Assembly (NCBI RefSeq): GCF_003116035.1
Contig: NZ_LGQW01000015.1
Location: forward strand, 6,357,887 to 6,421,886
DNA: 64,000 nt
Source of the DNA: Azospirillum sp. TSH64
GTDB taxonomy: Bacteria > Pseudomonadota > Alphaproteobacteria > Azospirillales > Azospirillaceae
Direction: 5' to 3'
Below, piece after piece: positions 1 through 7,289 of this stretch; position 1 is the first letter of the stretch, and the number at the start of each line of letters is the position of its first letter. The position numbers and the translations under genes are program-made. The notes beneath the pieces were generated by a model. That model was not told where the DNA came from. It was given only the letters and a program-made list of their open reading frames with translations, and searched no databases.

Positions 1-18
1 TTTAACGGTCGTGACCAT
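1..18 (-). CDS. start of a leftward gene, cut by the left edge
   Basis: A candidate ATG reading leftward lies at 18-16 and is preceded by GGGAGA about nine bases upstream. Only six codons (MVTTVK) are inside the window, so the product cannot be named. The upstream region carries an FNR box and two similar palindromes, which suggests control by oxygen and possibly nitric oxide. Confidence 0.35.
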
Positions 19-98
19 GATCGGGCGTCTCCCGTCGGGTGTCGCCAAAGAGCCGGTTTGCCGGCCCGGAACCCCCGAATCTCTCGGTTCCATGCGAT

Positions 99-115
99 AT
101 GTAGGAAACCTACAT
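99..115. promoter_or_regulatory. 17-bp palindromic operator candidate, copy 1
   Basis: ATGTAGG-AAA-CCTACAT is a perfect inverted repeat with 7-bp arms and a 3-bp spacer. A second element of the same form lies at 261-277. The ATGTA-N7-TACAT layout resembles Rrf2/NsrR-type sites, but the regulator is not known. Confidence 0.55.
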
Positions 116-162
116 CCTGCCCGAGGGCGACGCAAGAGTGGTCCTACCACTTGCCGCGAGAT

Positions 163-176
163 TTGATCTGGATCAA
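163..176. promoter_or_regulatory. FNR/FixK-type box
   Basis: TTGATCTGGATCAA matches the TTGAT-N4-ATCAA consensus of FNR/FixK/Dnr proteins perfectly. It lies about 145 bp upstream of the leftward start at position 18 and between two ATGTAG-N5-CTACAT palindromes. The likely target is the gene leaving the left edge. Confidence 0.75.
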
Positions 177-260
177 GTCATGCTAAGCGAATAAGGAGGC
201 GTCTTGTCGTAACAGACTCAATTTCCCCACATATTCCGGTATAAAACCACCATATTAGAA

Positions 261-277
261 ATGTAGTTTCACTACAT
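261..277. promoter_or_regulatory. 17-bp palindromic operator candidate, copy 2
   Basis: ATGTAGT-TTC-ACTACAT has perfect 7-bp arms and a 3-bp spacer. It shares ATGTAG-N5-CTACAT with the element at 99-115. The two copies flank the FNR box, as expected for a shared dimeric regulator. Confidence 0.55.
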
Positions 278-338
278 ATCGGCGGTGTGCCGGAACCGTC
301 TCAATCATGTGCAGAAAAGGCCCATGAAAAGGCGGGGT

Positions 339-1412
339 TCATGCCCCCGCCTTGCTTTCGTACCACGGCTTGGTTGCCTTGACGATGCGCACCACGGACA
401 GCATCACCGGGACTTCGACCAGCACCCCGACCACGGTGGCGAGTGCCGCCCCGGAGCCGAGCCCGAACAGGCTGATGGCTGCCGCCACCGCCAGTTCAAA
501 GAAGTTGGAGGCGCCGATCAGCGCGGCCGGCGCCGCCACGCACCATGCCACCCCGAACCGGCGCGACAGCCAATAGGCCAGCCCGGCGTTGACATAGACC
601 TGGATCAGGATCGGCACCGCCAGCAGCAGGATGACCATAGGCTGCGCCAGGATCTGCTTGCCCTGGAAGCCGAACAGCAGGACCAGCGTGCTCAGCAGAG
701 CCAGCAGCGACACCGGCTGGATGCGGCCGAGCACGCGCGTCAGCGCCGGCTCGCCGCCAGCCGCCAGCAGGCTGCGCCGCCAGATCTGCGCGGCCACCAC
801 CGGGATGACGATGTAGAGCAGCACCGACAGCAGCAGCGTGCCCCACGGCACGGTGATCGACGCCACCCCCAGCAGCAGCCCGACCAGCGGCGCGAAGGCG
901 AACACCATGATCAGGTCGTTCAGCGCCACTTGGCTCAGCGTGTAGTGCGGTTCGCCGTCGCACAGGTTCGACCACACGAACACCATGGCGGTGCAGGGGG
1001 CGGCGGCCAGCAGGATCAGCCCGGCGATGTAGGAGGAGATCTGCTCCTGCGGCAGCAGCGGGGCGAACAGATGGCCGATGAACAGCGTGCCGAGCAGCGC
1101 CATCGAGAAGGGCTTGACCGCCCAGTTGATGAACAGCGTCACGCCGATGCCGCGCCAATGTTCCTTGACCTGCCCCAGCGCGCCGAGGTCGATCTTCAGC
1201 AGCATCGGCACGATCATCAGCCAGATCAGCAGGGCGACAGGCAGATTGACACGGGCGATCTCGGCCGCGGCAATCGCCCGGAACAGGCCGGGCACCAGAT
1301 GGCCGAGCGCGATGCCGGCGACGATGCACAGCCCCACCCAGAGGCTGAGATAGCGCTCGAAAGTCCCCATGGCGGGACGGGCGGCCGGGGCGGACTGGAT
1401 GTCAGCGGTCAT
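339..1412 (-). CDS. acr3: ACR3-family arsenite efflux permease
   Basis: This 357-aa inner-membrane protein has about ten hydrophobic segments and matches the ACR3 (BASS superfamily) arsenite exporters in length and sequence. Typical ACR3 stretches include the segment with APCTAMVFVWSNL near residues 137-149, holding the conserved cysteine required for As(III) transport, and GASNFFELAVA near 300. It is the last gene of a leftward arsR-arsC-acr3 operon, 16 bp after arsC. It would export the arsenite made by ArsC. Confidence 0.93.
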   Translation of the reverse strand: MTADIQSAPAARPAMGTFERYLSLWVGLCIVAGIALGHLVPGLFRAIAAAEIARVNLPVALLIWLMIVPMLLKIDLGALGQVKEHWRGIGVTLFINWAVKPFSMALLGTLFIGHLFAPLLPQEQISSYIAGLILLAAAPCTAMVFVWSNLCDGEPHYTLSQVALNDLIMVFAFAPLVGLLLGVASITVPWGTLLLSVLLYIVIPVVAAQIWRRSLLAAGGEPALTRVLGRIQPVSLLALLSTLVLLFGFQGKQILAQPMVILLLAVPILIQVYVNAGLAYWLSRRFGVAWCVAAPAALIGASNFFELAVAAAISLFGLGSGAALATVVGVLVEVPVMLSVVRIVKATKPWYESKAGA

Positions 1413-1428
1413 GGATTTGCTCCCCGCG

Positions 1429-1932
1429 TCACGATTTTTCCGGCGCCATCTCGTCCATCCGCCGCTTCAGCGCCATGCGGTCGAGCGACGCGATGGGCAG
1501 GCTGGCGAAAGCCTGGATGCGGCGCTCGATCTGCCCGAACACCGTGGCGGTGAAGGCTGCCTTCTCCGCATCGGTCCCTTCGGCGCTGGAGGGGTCGGCA
1601 AAGCCCCAATGGGCGCTGATCGGCTGTCCCGGCCACACCGGGCAGACCTCGCCCGCGGCGTTGTCGCAGACGGTGACGATGAAATCCATGTGGGGCGCGC
1701 CGGGTGCTGCGAACTCGTCCCAGCTCTTCGACCGGAGGTCCGCCGTCGGAAAGCCCAGCCGCTCCAGCAGGTCGCGGACGGCGGGGTTGATACGCCCGGA
1801 CGGCTGGCTGCCGGCGCTGAAGCCGCGGAAGCGGCCCTGGCCCTCCCGGTTCATCAGGCATTCCGCCATGACGCTGCGGGCGCTGTTGTGCGTGCAGAGG
1901 AACAGCACGTTGTAGACGCGGCTCTCGGCCAT
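1429..1932 (-). CDS. arsC: arsenate reductase, LMW-PTP (thioredoxin-linked) type
   Basis: This 167-aa cytoplasmic enzyme reduces arsenate to arsenite. The N-terminus carries the LMW-phosphatase P-loop CTHNSAR (CX5R; nucleophilic Cys at about residue 13) after the NVLFL strand. DNAAGEVCPVWPG near 82-94 is typical of ArsC relatives of this fold. It lies 21 bp after arsR and just before acr3, so the three genes are probably co-transcribed. Confidence 0.92.
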   Translation of the reverse strand: MAESRVYNVLFLCTHNSARSVMAECLMNREGQGRFRGFSAGSQPSGRINPAVRDLLERLGFPTADLRSKSWDEFAAPGAPHMDFIVTVCDNAAGEVCPVWPGQPISAHWGFADPSSAEGTDAEKAAFTATVFGQIERRIQAFASLPIASLDRMALKRRMDEMAPEKS

Positions 1933-1953
1933 TTTCCGCTCCGTTTTCGGTTC

Positions 1954-2328
1954 TCAGCAGCCGCAGCGCGGGCTTGCGGTCTTCTCGCCATTGGCAGCTT
2001 CCGGCGTCGGCGCGCAGACCGGGATGCAGGCGCCCGCATTGGCCGACCGGCCACAGCAGTTTTCCGACAGAAAGCCGACGATGCCGGTCATCCGCCCGAA
2101 ATCGGCCGAATAGATCAGCGACCGGCTCTCGCGCCGCTGCAGGATCAGCCCGGCATTGGTCAGCGCCGACAGGTGGAAGGACAGGGTGGCCGGCGCGACC
2201 CCCAGAGCCTCCGCAATCGATCCGGCGGAGCGGCCTTCCGGCCCGGCTTCCACCAGCAGGCGGAAAATGTCCAACCGCGTTTCCTGCGCCAGGGCCGCCA
2301 GCCCGGCCAGGACATCCTTCTTTTCCAT
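1954..2328 (-). CDS. arsR: ArsR-family metalloid-responsive repressor
   Basis: A winged-helix ArsR/SmtB regulator of 124 aa that controls the arsenic operon. The start chosen is the ATG at 2328 (MEKKDVLAGLAALAQ), since the upstream in-frame stretch runs through AT-rich promoter DNA. Recognition helix: VAPATLSFHLSALTNAGLI. The classic ELCVCDL motif is absent. Instead the C-terminal tail has a cluster of cysteines (NCC near residue 90, then further single Cys and a terminal CGC), probably the As(III) sensor, as in other C-terminal-cysteine ArsR proteins. Confidence 0.88.
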   Translation of the reverse strand: MEKKDVLAGLAALAQETRLDIFRLLVEAGPEGRSAGSIAEALGVAPATLSFHLSALTNAGLILQRRESRSLIYSADFGRMTGIVGFLSENCCGRSANAGACIPVCAPTPEAANGEKTASPRCGC

Positions 2329-2384
2329 CGTCTTTTCCAAGCCAACCACCCATCGCCTGAAGCCGTGCCACTGGCCGGGCGCCG

Positions 2385-2399
2385 ATTCGATTATTCGAT
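2385..2399. promoter_or_regulatory. tandem ATTCGAT repeat upstream of arsR
   Basis: ATTCGAT occurs twice, at 2385-2391 and 2393-2399, 57-71 bp upstream of the arsR start in an AT-rich stretch. This is a good candidate ArsR operator overlapping the promoter. Confidence 0.5.
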
Positions 2400-2440
2400 A
2401 AATATAGAAATAATACGTGGTGGTGTCTGTGGTCAACATC

Positions 2441-2460
2441 ATTTCGATGAAAATCGAAAT
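2441..2460. promoter_or_regulatory. perfect inverted repeat upstream of arsR
   Basis: ATTTCGAT-GAAA-ATCGAAAT has perfect 8-bp arms and a 4-bp spacer, about 115 bp upstream of the arsR start. It shares the TTCGAT core with the tandem repeats at 2385-2399, so it may be a second ArsR site. Confidence 0.5.
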
Positions 2461-2780
2461 GACAGGGCGGATCGTCCTATTTCACGGAAAGGTTTGAAAG
2501 AGCAGAGGCAAGATCGCCCTTAAGGATAATTGTATATTAACTAATGTATATCTGGTCATATGGCGCAATATTTTGATGATATGATTTTGAGTTTTTGTAG
2601 ACAAACGAGTTCACGATAAATACCTCTATGGATAACGGCAGCGACGATGAAAAACCAAGCCGCCGAACTCTTCTTTGAAATCATCCTTCATGCGACGGAT
2701 CGCCTCCAGGAGGCGTCGTAACCTGCCCGCTGTGCCGTCGGCGCAGCGCCCATCGTCCTGGACACGGAGATTTTTCCATC
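2461..2780. other. intergenic region between arsR and pyp
   Basis: About 320 bp, AT-rich at 2520-2640. It must hold the rightward pyp promoter. I see no clear consensus promoter. A 24-codon ORF at 2647-2721 lacks a convincing ribosome binding site. GGAG at 2766-2769 is the only Shine-Dalgarno-like sequence before pyp. Confidence 0.4.
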
Positions 2781-3170
2781 ATGACCGCGACCATGCAGCT
2801 CGTCGAATTCGGCACGGCCGACATCGAGAACACCCTTGGCAAGATGAGTGCGGCGGACATCGACCGTCTCGCCTTCGGCGCCGTGCAGCTCGATGCCGCC
2901 GGCCGCATCCTTCAGTACAATTCCGCTGAAGGCGCCATCACCGGGCGCGATCCGAAGACCGTCGTCGGCAAGAATTTCTTCACCGAGATCGCCCCCTGCA
3001 CCAACACCCCGGCCTTCAAGGGCGTGTTCGACAAGGGCGTCCAGTCGAAGGACCTGAACACGATGATCGAATACACCTTCAATTACCAGATGAAGCCGAC
3101 CAAGGTGAAGGTGCACATGAAGAAGGCCCTGATCGGCGACAGCTACTGGGTTTTCGTCAAGCGCCTGTGA
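2781..3170 (+). CDS. pyp: photoactive yellow protein (PYP)
   Basis: A 129-aa PAS-fold blue-light receptor, colinear with Halorhodospira halophila PYP with a 4-residue N-terminal offset. Chromophore-pocket residues are all present: Tyr46 (=Y42), Glu50 (=E46), Thr54 (=T50), Arg56 (=R52) and the p-coumaroyl-binding Cys73 (=C69) in APCTN. The N-cap (FGTADIENTLGKM) and the C-terminal strand ending DSYWVFVKRL are conserved. Its chromophore is p-coumaric acid attached by a thioester. The adjacent downstream gene encodes the ligase that activates this acid. The protein is cytoplasmic and its signalling partner is unknown. Confidence 0.96.
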   Translation: MTATMQLVEFGTADIENTLGKMSAADIDRLAFGAVQLDAAGRILQYNSAEGAITGRDPKTVVGKNFFTEIAPCTNTPAFKGVFDKGVQSKDLNTMIEYTFNYQMKPTKVKVHMKKALIGDSYWVFVKRL

Positions 3171-3180
3171 GCCGATTGCC

Positions 3181-4410
3181 ATGAAGACCGATCGCTGGTG
3201 GCAGGATCGCGACGCTCTGGGCAGGGTCGTCCGCGATCTGCTGGCGGGGGAATTCGCCCGGCTCCGGCCGGGTGTCCCGCCGTCCGCCGCAGGCTCTCCC
3301 TGGCCCGAAACCGTCCCGCTCGGTCCCGGCGGGGTGGGGGCGGATTCCCTCGACCTGCTGCAACTCGCTTCGGCACTCAACGAGGCCCTGCACCTCCACC
3401 GCAGCGGCATCGAGGACTATCTGCTGGTGCGGCGGACGGTCGGCGACTGGCTCGATGTCTGCGAAACGGCGCTCGGCCGCTTCGACGGCGCCCTGGGTTT
3501 CCGCACCTCGGGCAGCACCGGCGAAGGGAAGCGCTGCGAACATCCGCTGGCCGCGCTGGAGGAGGAAGCCGACGCGCTTGCCGCCCTGCTGTCCGCCGGT
3601 TCGGTCGCTCCGCGGCGCATCGTCAGCGTCGTCCCGGCCCATCACATCTACGGCTTTCTCTTCACCGTGCTGCTGCCGAACCGTCTGGCGGTTCCGGTGG
3701 TGGATGGGCGCGCCGCGTCGCCCGGCGGGCTGGCGGCCCGGCTCGAACCCGGCGACCTCGTCGTCGCCCATCCCGACTGGTGGGGCGCCCTGCTGCGGTC
3801 CGGCGCGGGGCTGCCTGACGGCGTGATGGGCACCAGCTCCACCGCGCCCTGTCCCGCCGACACGGCGCATGGCGTGCGCCGGCTCGGACTGGCGCGGCTG
3901 ATGGAGGTGTTCGGCTCGTCGGAAACCGCCGGACTGGGCTGGCGCGACAACCCCGACGCTCCCTTCCGGCCTTTCCCCTGGTGGCGGTTCGGCAAGGAGG
4001 GCAGGGTGAGCCGCCGGCTTGCCGATGGAACGATCCTGTCCGCAACGCTTCAGGACCGGCTGACCCACAGCGACGGCGGTTTCCGTCCGGGCGGCCGTCT
4101 CGACACGGTGGTGCAGGTCGGCGGCGTCAATGTCTCGCTGGCGGCGGTGCAGGCGCATCTGGCCGGCCATCCCGACGTCGAAGCCGTCGTGGTGAGGCTG
4201 ATGCGGCCGGAGGAGGGCACGCGGCTGAAAGCTTTCGTCGTCCCGGCATGCAACGCGCCGCCACAGGAGGACCTGTGCCGGCGGCTGACGGATTGGATCG
4301 AGGCGACGCTTCCGGCTCCGCAACGCCCGCGCGCGCTGGCCATCGGGCCGGCATTGCCGGTGAATGACATGGGAAAACCCTGCGACTGGCCTGTGGCATC
4401 GCAGGGGTGA
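3181..4410 (+). CDS. pcl: PYP-type p-coumarate:CoA ligase
   Basis: A 409-aa acyl-adenylate-forming enzyme, shorter than plant 4CL (about 540 aa) and of the length of the PYP-associated 4-coumarate-CoA ligase family (TIGR02372 type). The ATP-binding A3 motif RTSGSTGEGKR lies at residues 108-118, and FGSSETAGLGWR is the A5-like motif. GADSLDLLQLA near 53-63 resembles a carrier-protein serine motif. It starts 10 bp after pyp, so the pair is an operon: the enzyme makes p-coumaroyl-CoA, from which the PYP cysteine is charged. Confidence 0.88.
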   Translation: MKTDRWWQDRDALGRVVRDLLAGEFARLRPGVPPSAAGSPWPETVPLGPGGVGADSLDLLQLASALNEALHLHRSGIEDYLLVRRTVGDWLDVCETALGRFDGALGFRTSGSTGEGKRCEHPLAALEEEADALAALLSAGSVAPRRIVSVVPAHHIYGFLFTVLLPNRLAVPVVDGRAASPGGLAARLEPGDLVVAHPDWWGALLRSGAGLPDGVMGTSSTAPCPADTAHGVRRLGLARLMEVFGSSETAGLGWRDNPDAPFRPFPWWRFGKEGRVSRRLADGTILSATLQDRLTHSDGGFRPGGRLDTVVQVGGVNVSLAAVQAHLAGHPDVEAVVVRLMRPEEGTRLKAFVVPACNAPPQEDLCRRLTDWIEATLPAPQRPRALAIGPALPVNDMGKPCDWPVASQG

Positions 4411-4500
4411 TCGGCATAAGGGGAAAGTGACGGGCGATCCGGTCCGGGGCTGCCGTGTTCGGCGGCTCCGGTCCGGTCGCGGAGACCCTGAGGCGGGAGG

Positions 4501-4581
4501 TCAGAAGCCGATGATGCCCGTCATCCACAGCAGGATCACGATAATTCCGGGAACGCCCAGAAGCCAAAGCAGGATAGGCAT
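4501..4581 (-). CDS. 26-residue single-pass membrane protein
   Basis: An ORF too short for usual thresholds reads leftward from ATG at 4581 to TGA at 4501. It begins MPILLWLLGVPGIIVILL and ends GIIGF, so it is a single hydrophobic helix with one central proline. A strong Shine-Dalgarno (GGAGGA) sits six bases before the ATG. Proteins of this kind are widespread in Proteobacteria, but their role is not established. Confidence 0.65.
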   Translation of the reverse strand: MPILLWLLGVPGIIVILLWMTGIIGF

Positions 4582-4767
4582 GCGTTTCCTCCATATTCAG
4601 GTGTTCAGTCTGCAAGAGCGCTGCTCTTCGATGCTGCTGAATGAACGGAGTAACTTGCCGGTCTGTTCCCTCGTTTCTCCCGCCGAGGCCGTGCTTCGCG
4701 TAAAAATTTTGTCGGTACCGCCGATGGTGCCGCCCGTGATTGCGTCGCAACGACGACGATAATGCCT

Positions 4768-5655
4768 TCAATCCTCCAGCAGCGATCGCTCTGCGGCGAT
4801 GATCGACACCAGGGCGTCCATCACCGCCCGCACCCGTGCCGACCGCCGGAGATCGTTGTGCACCAGCAGCCACAGCTCGCGCGGCTGCGGCGGCGAAAGG
4901 CCCGCGGCCGGAACCGCCGGAACCAGGGCGGGAACTGGAACCGCGTCCGCCCGACCCAGGAAATGCGGAATCGCGGCGATGCCGATGCCGGCCGCCGCCG
5001 CCGCGCGCAGGCTCATCAGATCGTTGGCGCGGAAGACGAAGGGGCGGCGGCCGGCCACCTGCCGCAGCCAGCGCTGCTGCGGCACATGGTCCATGCTGTC
5101 GTCATAGCCGATGAACTCCCAGTCGGCCTCGTCGCGGCCGTCGAGATAATCCGGCGTCGCATAGAGCCCATAGCCCATGGCGCCAATCCGGCGGGCGACC
5201 AGCCCGTCATCCTCCGGCCGTTGCAGGCGCAGCGCGAGATCGGCCTCCCGCCGGGTCAGGCTGACCGCACGGACGTCGCCGACCAGTTCCACCACCAGCC
5301 TGGGCAGCGTCCGCCGCAAGCCGGCCAGCCGCGGCGCCAGGAAACTGCTGGAGAAGGCCGGCGGGGCCGACAGGCGCACCACACCGGCCGGCTCGCCCGG
5401 CTGGCCGCGGGCATGGCGTTCCACCGCCAGCACCCCATCCTCCACCCGGCGGGCCAGGGCCGCGAATTCCTCCGCTTCCGCGGTCGGGGCATAGCCGCGC
5501 GGCAGCCGGTCGAACAGGCGCACGCCAAGGTCGGCTTCCAGTGCCGCCACCCGGCGGGCGACGGTGGAGTGGTCCACCCCCAGCTTCCGGGCCGTCGCCG
5601 ACAGGCTGCCGCTGTCCGCCAGCGCCAGGAAGACGCGCAGGTCATCCCAGTTCAT
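4768..5655 (-). CDS. LysR-family transcriptional regulator
   Basis: A DNA-binding activator/repressor of 295 aa from the preferred ATG at 5655 (MNWDDLRVFLALADSGSL); an in-frame start at 5697 would add 14 residues. The N-terminal winged helix (SATARKLGVDHSTVARRVAALEADLG) is followed by a LysR effector domain. It diverges from the quinone oxidoreductase gene at 5787, the usual arrangement for a LysR regulator and its target. Confidence 0.88.
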   Translation of the reverse strand: MNWDDLRVFLALADSGSLSATARKLGVDHSTVARRVAALEADLGVRLFDRLPRGYAPTAEAEEFAALARRVEDGVLAVERHARGQPGEPAGVVRLSAPPAFSSSFLAPRLAGLRRTLPRLVVELVGDVRAVSLTRREADLALRLQRPEDDGLVARRIGAMGYGLYATPDYLDGRDEADWEFIGYDDSMDHVPQQRWLRQVAGRRPFVFRANDLMSLRAAAAAGIGIAAIPHFLGRADAVPVPALVPAVPAAGLSPPQPRELWLLVHNDLRRSARVRAVMDALVSIIAAERSLLED

Positions 5656-5786
5656 CGGCCCATTCCAACCGGTCTCCACATCTCTGTGCAAAAACACCCA
5701 GGACTTGGGCGAGTTTGCCGAATTTCAGCGTATTGCACCACAGATTAACCTCCGCTCCACCGCAACGATCGATGGAGACAACCGAT

Positions 5787-6764
5787 ATGATCCGCTCAAT
5801 CCAGATGACGGGGCCAGGCGGCGCCGAGGTGATGCGGCCTGCCCTCATCGACCTGCCGGCCCCGCGCGAGGGCGAGATCCGCCTGCGCCATGCCGCCGCC
5901 GGGGTCAATTTCGTCGACATCTACCACCGCACCGGTCTCTATCCGCTGCCGGCCTATCCCGCGACGCTCGGCGTCGAGGGCGCCGGCGTGGTGGAGGCGG
6001 TCGGGCCGGGGGTGAACGGGCTTGCGGTCGGCGACCGCGTCGCCTGGGCCGGGCTGCCGGCCGGCGGCTATGCAGAGGCGCGCCTGCTGGCCGCCGACCG
6101 CGCGATGCGCCTGCCGGATGGTGTCGAGCCGGTGGCCGCCGCGTCGCTGCTGCTGCGCGGCATCACCGTCCACATGCTGCTCAACCGGGTCTGCCCGGTC
6201 GGTCCGGGCAGCACGATCCTGGTGCATGCCGCCGCCGGCGGGCTTGGCCTTCTGCTGACCCAATGGGCGAAGAGCCTGGGCGCTACCGTCATCGGCACGG
6301 TCGGCAGCGCCGCCAAGGCGGAGACCGCCCGCGCCCACGGGCTTGACCACGCGATCCTGTATCGGGACGAGGACTTCGTCGCCGCCGTCCGCGACCTGAC
6401 CGGCGGGCACGGCGCCGATGTCGCGGTGGACGGCATCGGCGGCGACACGCTGCGCCGGACCTTCGACGCGGTGCGGCTGTTCGGCACGGTGGCCAGCGTC
6501 GGTCAGGCCGGCGGGCCGGTCGCCCCGGTCGAACTGTCCGAACTGGGGCCGCGCCGTTCGCTCTGCCTCGCCCGGCCCAGCGTGTTCGCCTACATGGCCG
6601 ATCCCGCCACCTACCGTGCCGCCGCCGGGGAGGTGCTGGCCCGCGTCGCCGCAGGCCTGAGCGCCGGTCCGGTAACCTGCCTGCCGCTCGATGCCGCGGC
6701 GGACGCCCATCGCGCGCTGGAGGGGCGGGACACCAGCGGCGCCCTGGTCCTCACGCCCGGTTGA
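5787..6764 (+). CDS. qor: NADPH:quinone oxidoreductase (MDR superfamily)
   Basis: This 325-aa zinc-free MDR enzyme matches bacterial Qor in length and layout. It has an N-terminal GroES-like domain (GVNFVDIYHRTGLYPLPAYP near 38-57) and a Rossmann domain with the nucleotide-binding run HAAAGGLGLLLTQWAKSLGA. The start at 5787 is chosen because GGAG lies nine bases upstream; an ATG at 5772 is possible. It probably reduces quinones with NADPH in the cytoplasm. Its 3' end overlaps the convergent GNAT gene by 14 bp. Confidence 0.88.
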   Translation: MIRSIQMTGPGGAEVMRPALIDLPAPREGEIRLRHAAAGVNFVDIYHRTGLYPLPAYPATLGVEGAGVVEAVGPGVNGLAVGDRVAWAGLPAGGYAEARLLAADRAMRLPDGVEPVAAASLLLRGITVHMLLNRVCPVGPGSTILVHAAAGGLGLLLTQWAKSLGATVIGTVGSAAKAETARAHGLDHAILYRDEDFVAAVRDLTGGHGADVAVDGIGGDTLRRTFDAVRLFGTVASVGQAGGPVAPVELSELGPRRSLCLARPSVFAYMADPATYRAAAGEVLARVAAGLSAGPVTCLPLDAAADAHRALEGRDTSGALVLTPG

Positions 6765-7254
6765 GGCGCGCCGCCGGGACCAGCCACTTCTCCATGGCGT
6801 AGTTGTGGATCGGCACATCGCCGATTTTGAGATCCCGGCGAGCCAGCAGGGTGAAGCCGCGGCGCAGCAGGAAGGGGCGGGCGGCCTCGCTCGCCTCCAC
6901 ATGCAGGCGGGGGTGGCCGAGCACCAGGGCGCGCGCCTCCAGCACGTCGACCAGAGCCGACATCACGCCGCGGCCGGCGGCCTCGGGCGCGCAATAGAGG
7001 AAGTTGATGTGGCCGTCGGTCTCGACGTCGCTGAAGGCCACCGCCCGGTCGTCGCCATCCACTGCGACCAGGGCGACGCGGCCGTCGCCATAGGCCTCCA
7101 GCACCCGCTCCACCGTCGGCGCCCGGGCGGCCCAGGCCTCCACCTGCTCGGCGCTGTAGAAGCGGGGGCCGATGCCGCGGACGGAGCGGGCGTAAAGCTG
7201 CGCCAGGACGGGCGCGTCCGACGGCCGGTAATCCCTGATCCTCATCTGTCCCAC
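6751..7254 (-). CDS. GNAT-family N-acetyltransferase
   Basis: A 167-aa single-domain acetyltransferase. It begins MRIRDYRPSDAPVLAQLYARSVR (ATG at 7245, or 7254 with a three-residue extension). The acetyl-CoA-binding stretch CAPEAAGRGVMSALVDVLEARA, a Q/RxxGxG/A-type motif, lies in the middle. ARDLKIGDVPIHNYAMEKWL at the C-terminus is typical of the PanZ/Acetyltransf_7-like group. The substrate cannot be told from sequence. Confidence 0.82.
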   Translation of the reverse strand: MGQMRIRDYRPSDAPVLAQLYARSVRGIGPRFYSAEQVEAWAARAPTVERVLEAYGDGRVALVAVDGDDRAVAFSDVETDGHINFLYCAPEAAGRGVMSALVDVLEARALVLGHPRLHVEASEAARPFLLRRGFTLLARRDLKIGDVPIHNYAMEKWLVPAARLNRA

Positions 7255-7289
7255 TTCCTGTCCCGTCTTCCGGCCCGCTCTTCAGGCGG

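Noticed and set aside
2647..2721. 24-codon ORF before pyp (MKNQAAELFFEII...)
   Set aside because: No convincing ribosome binding site and no known leader peptide function; could be chance.
4437..4474. Hairpin-like GC-rich stretch after the coumarate:CoA ligase gene
   Set aside because: Imperfect stem without a T run; not strong enough to call a terminator.
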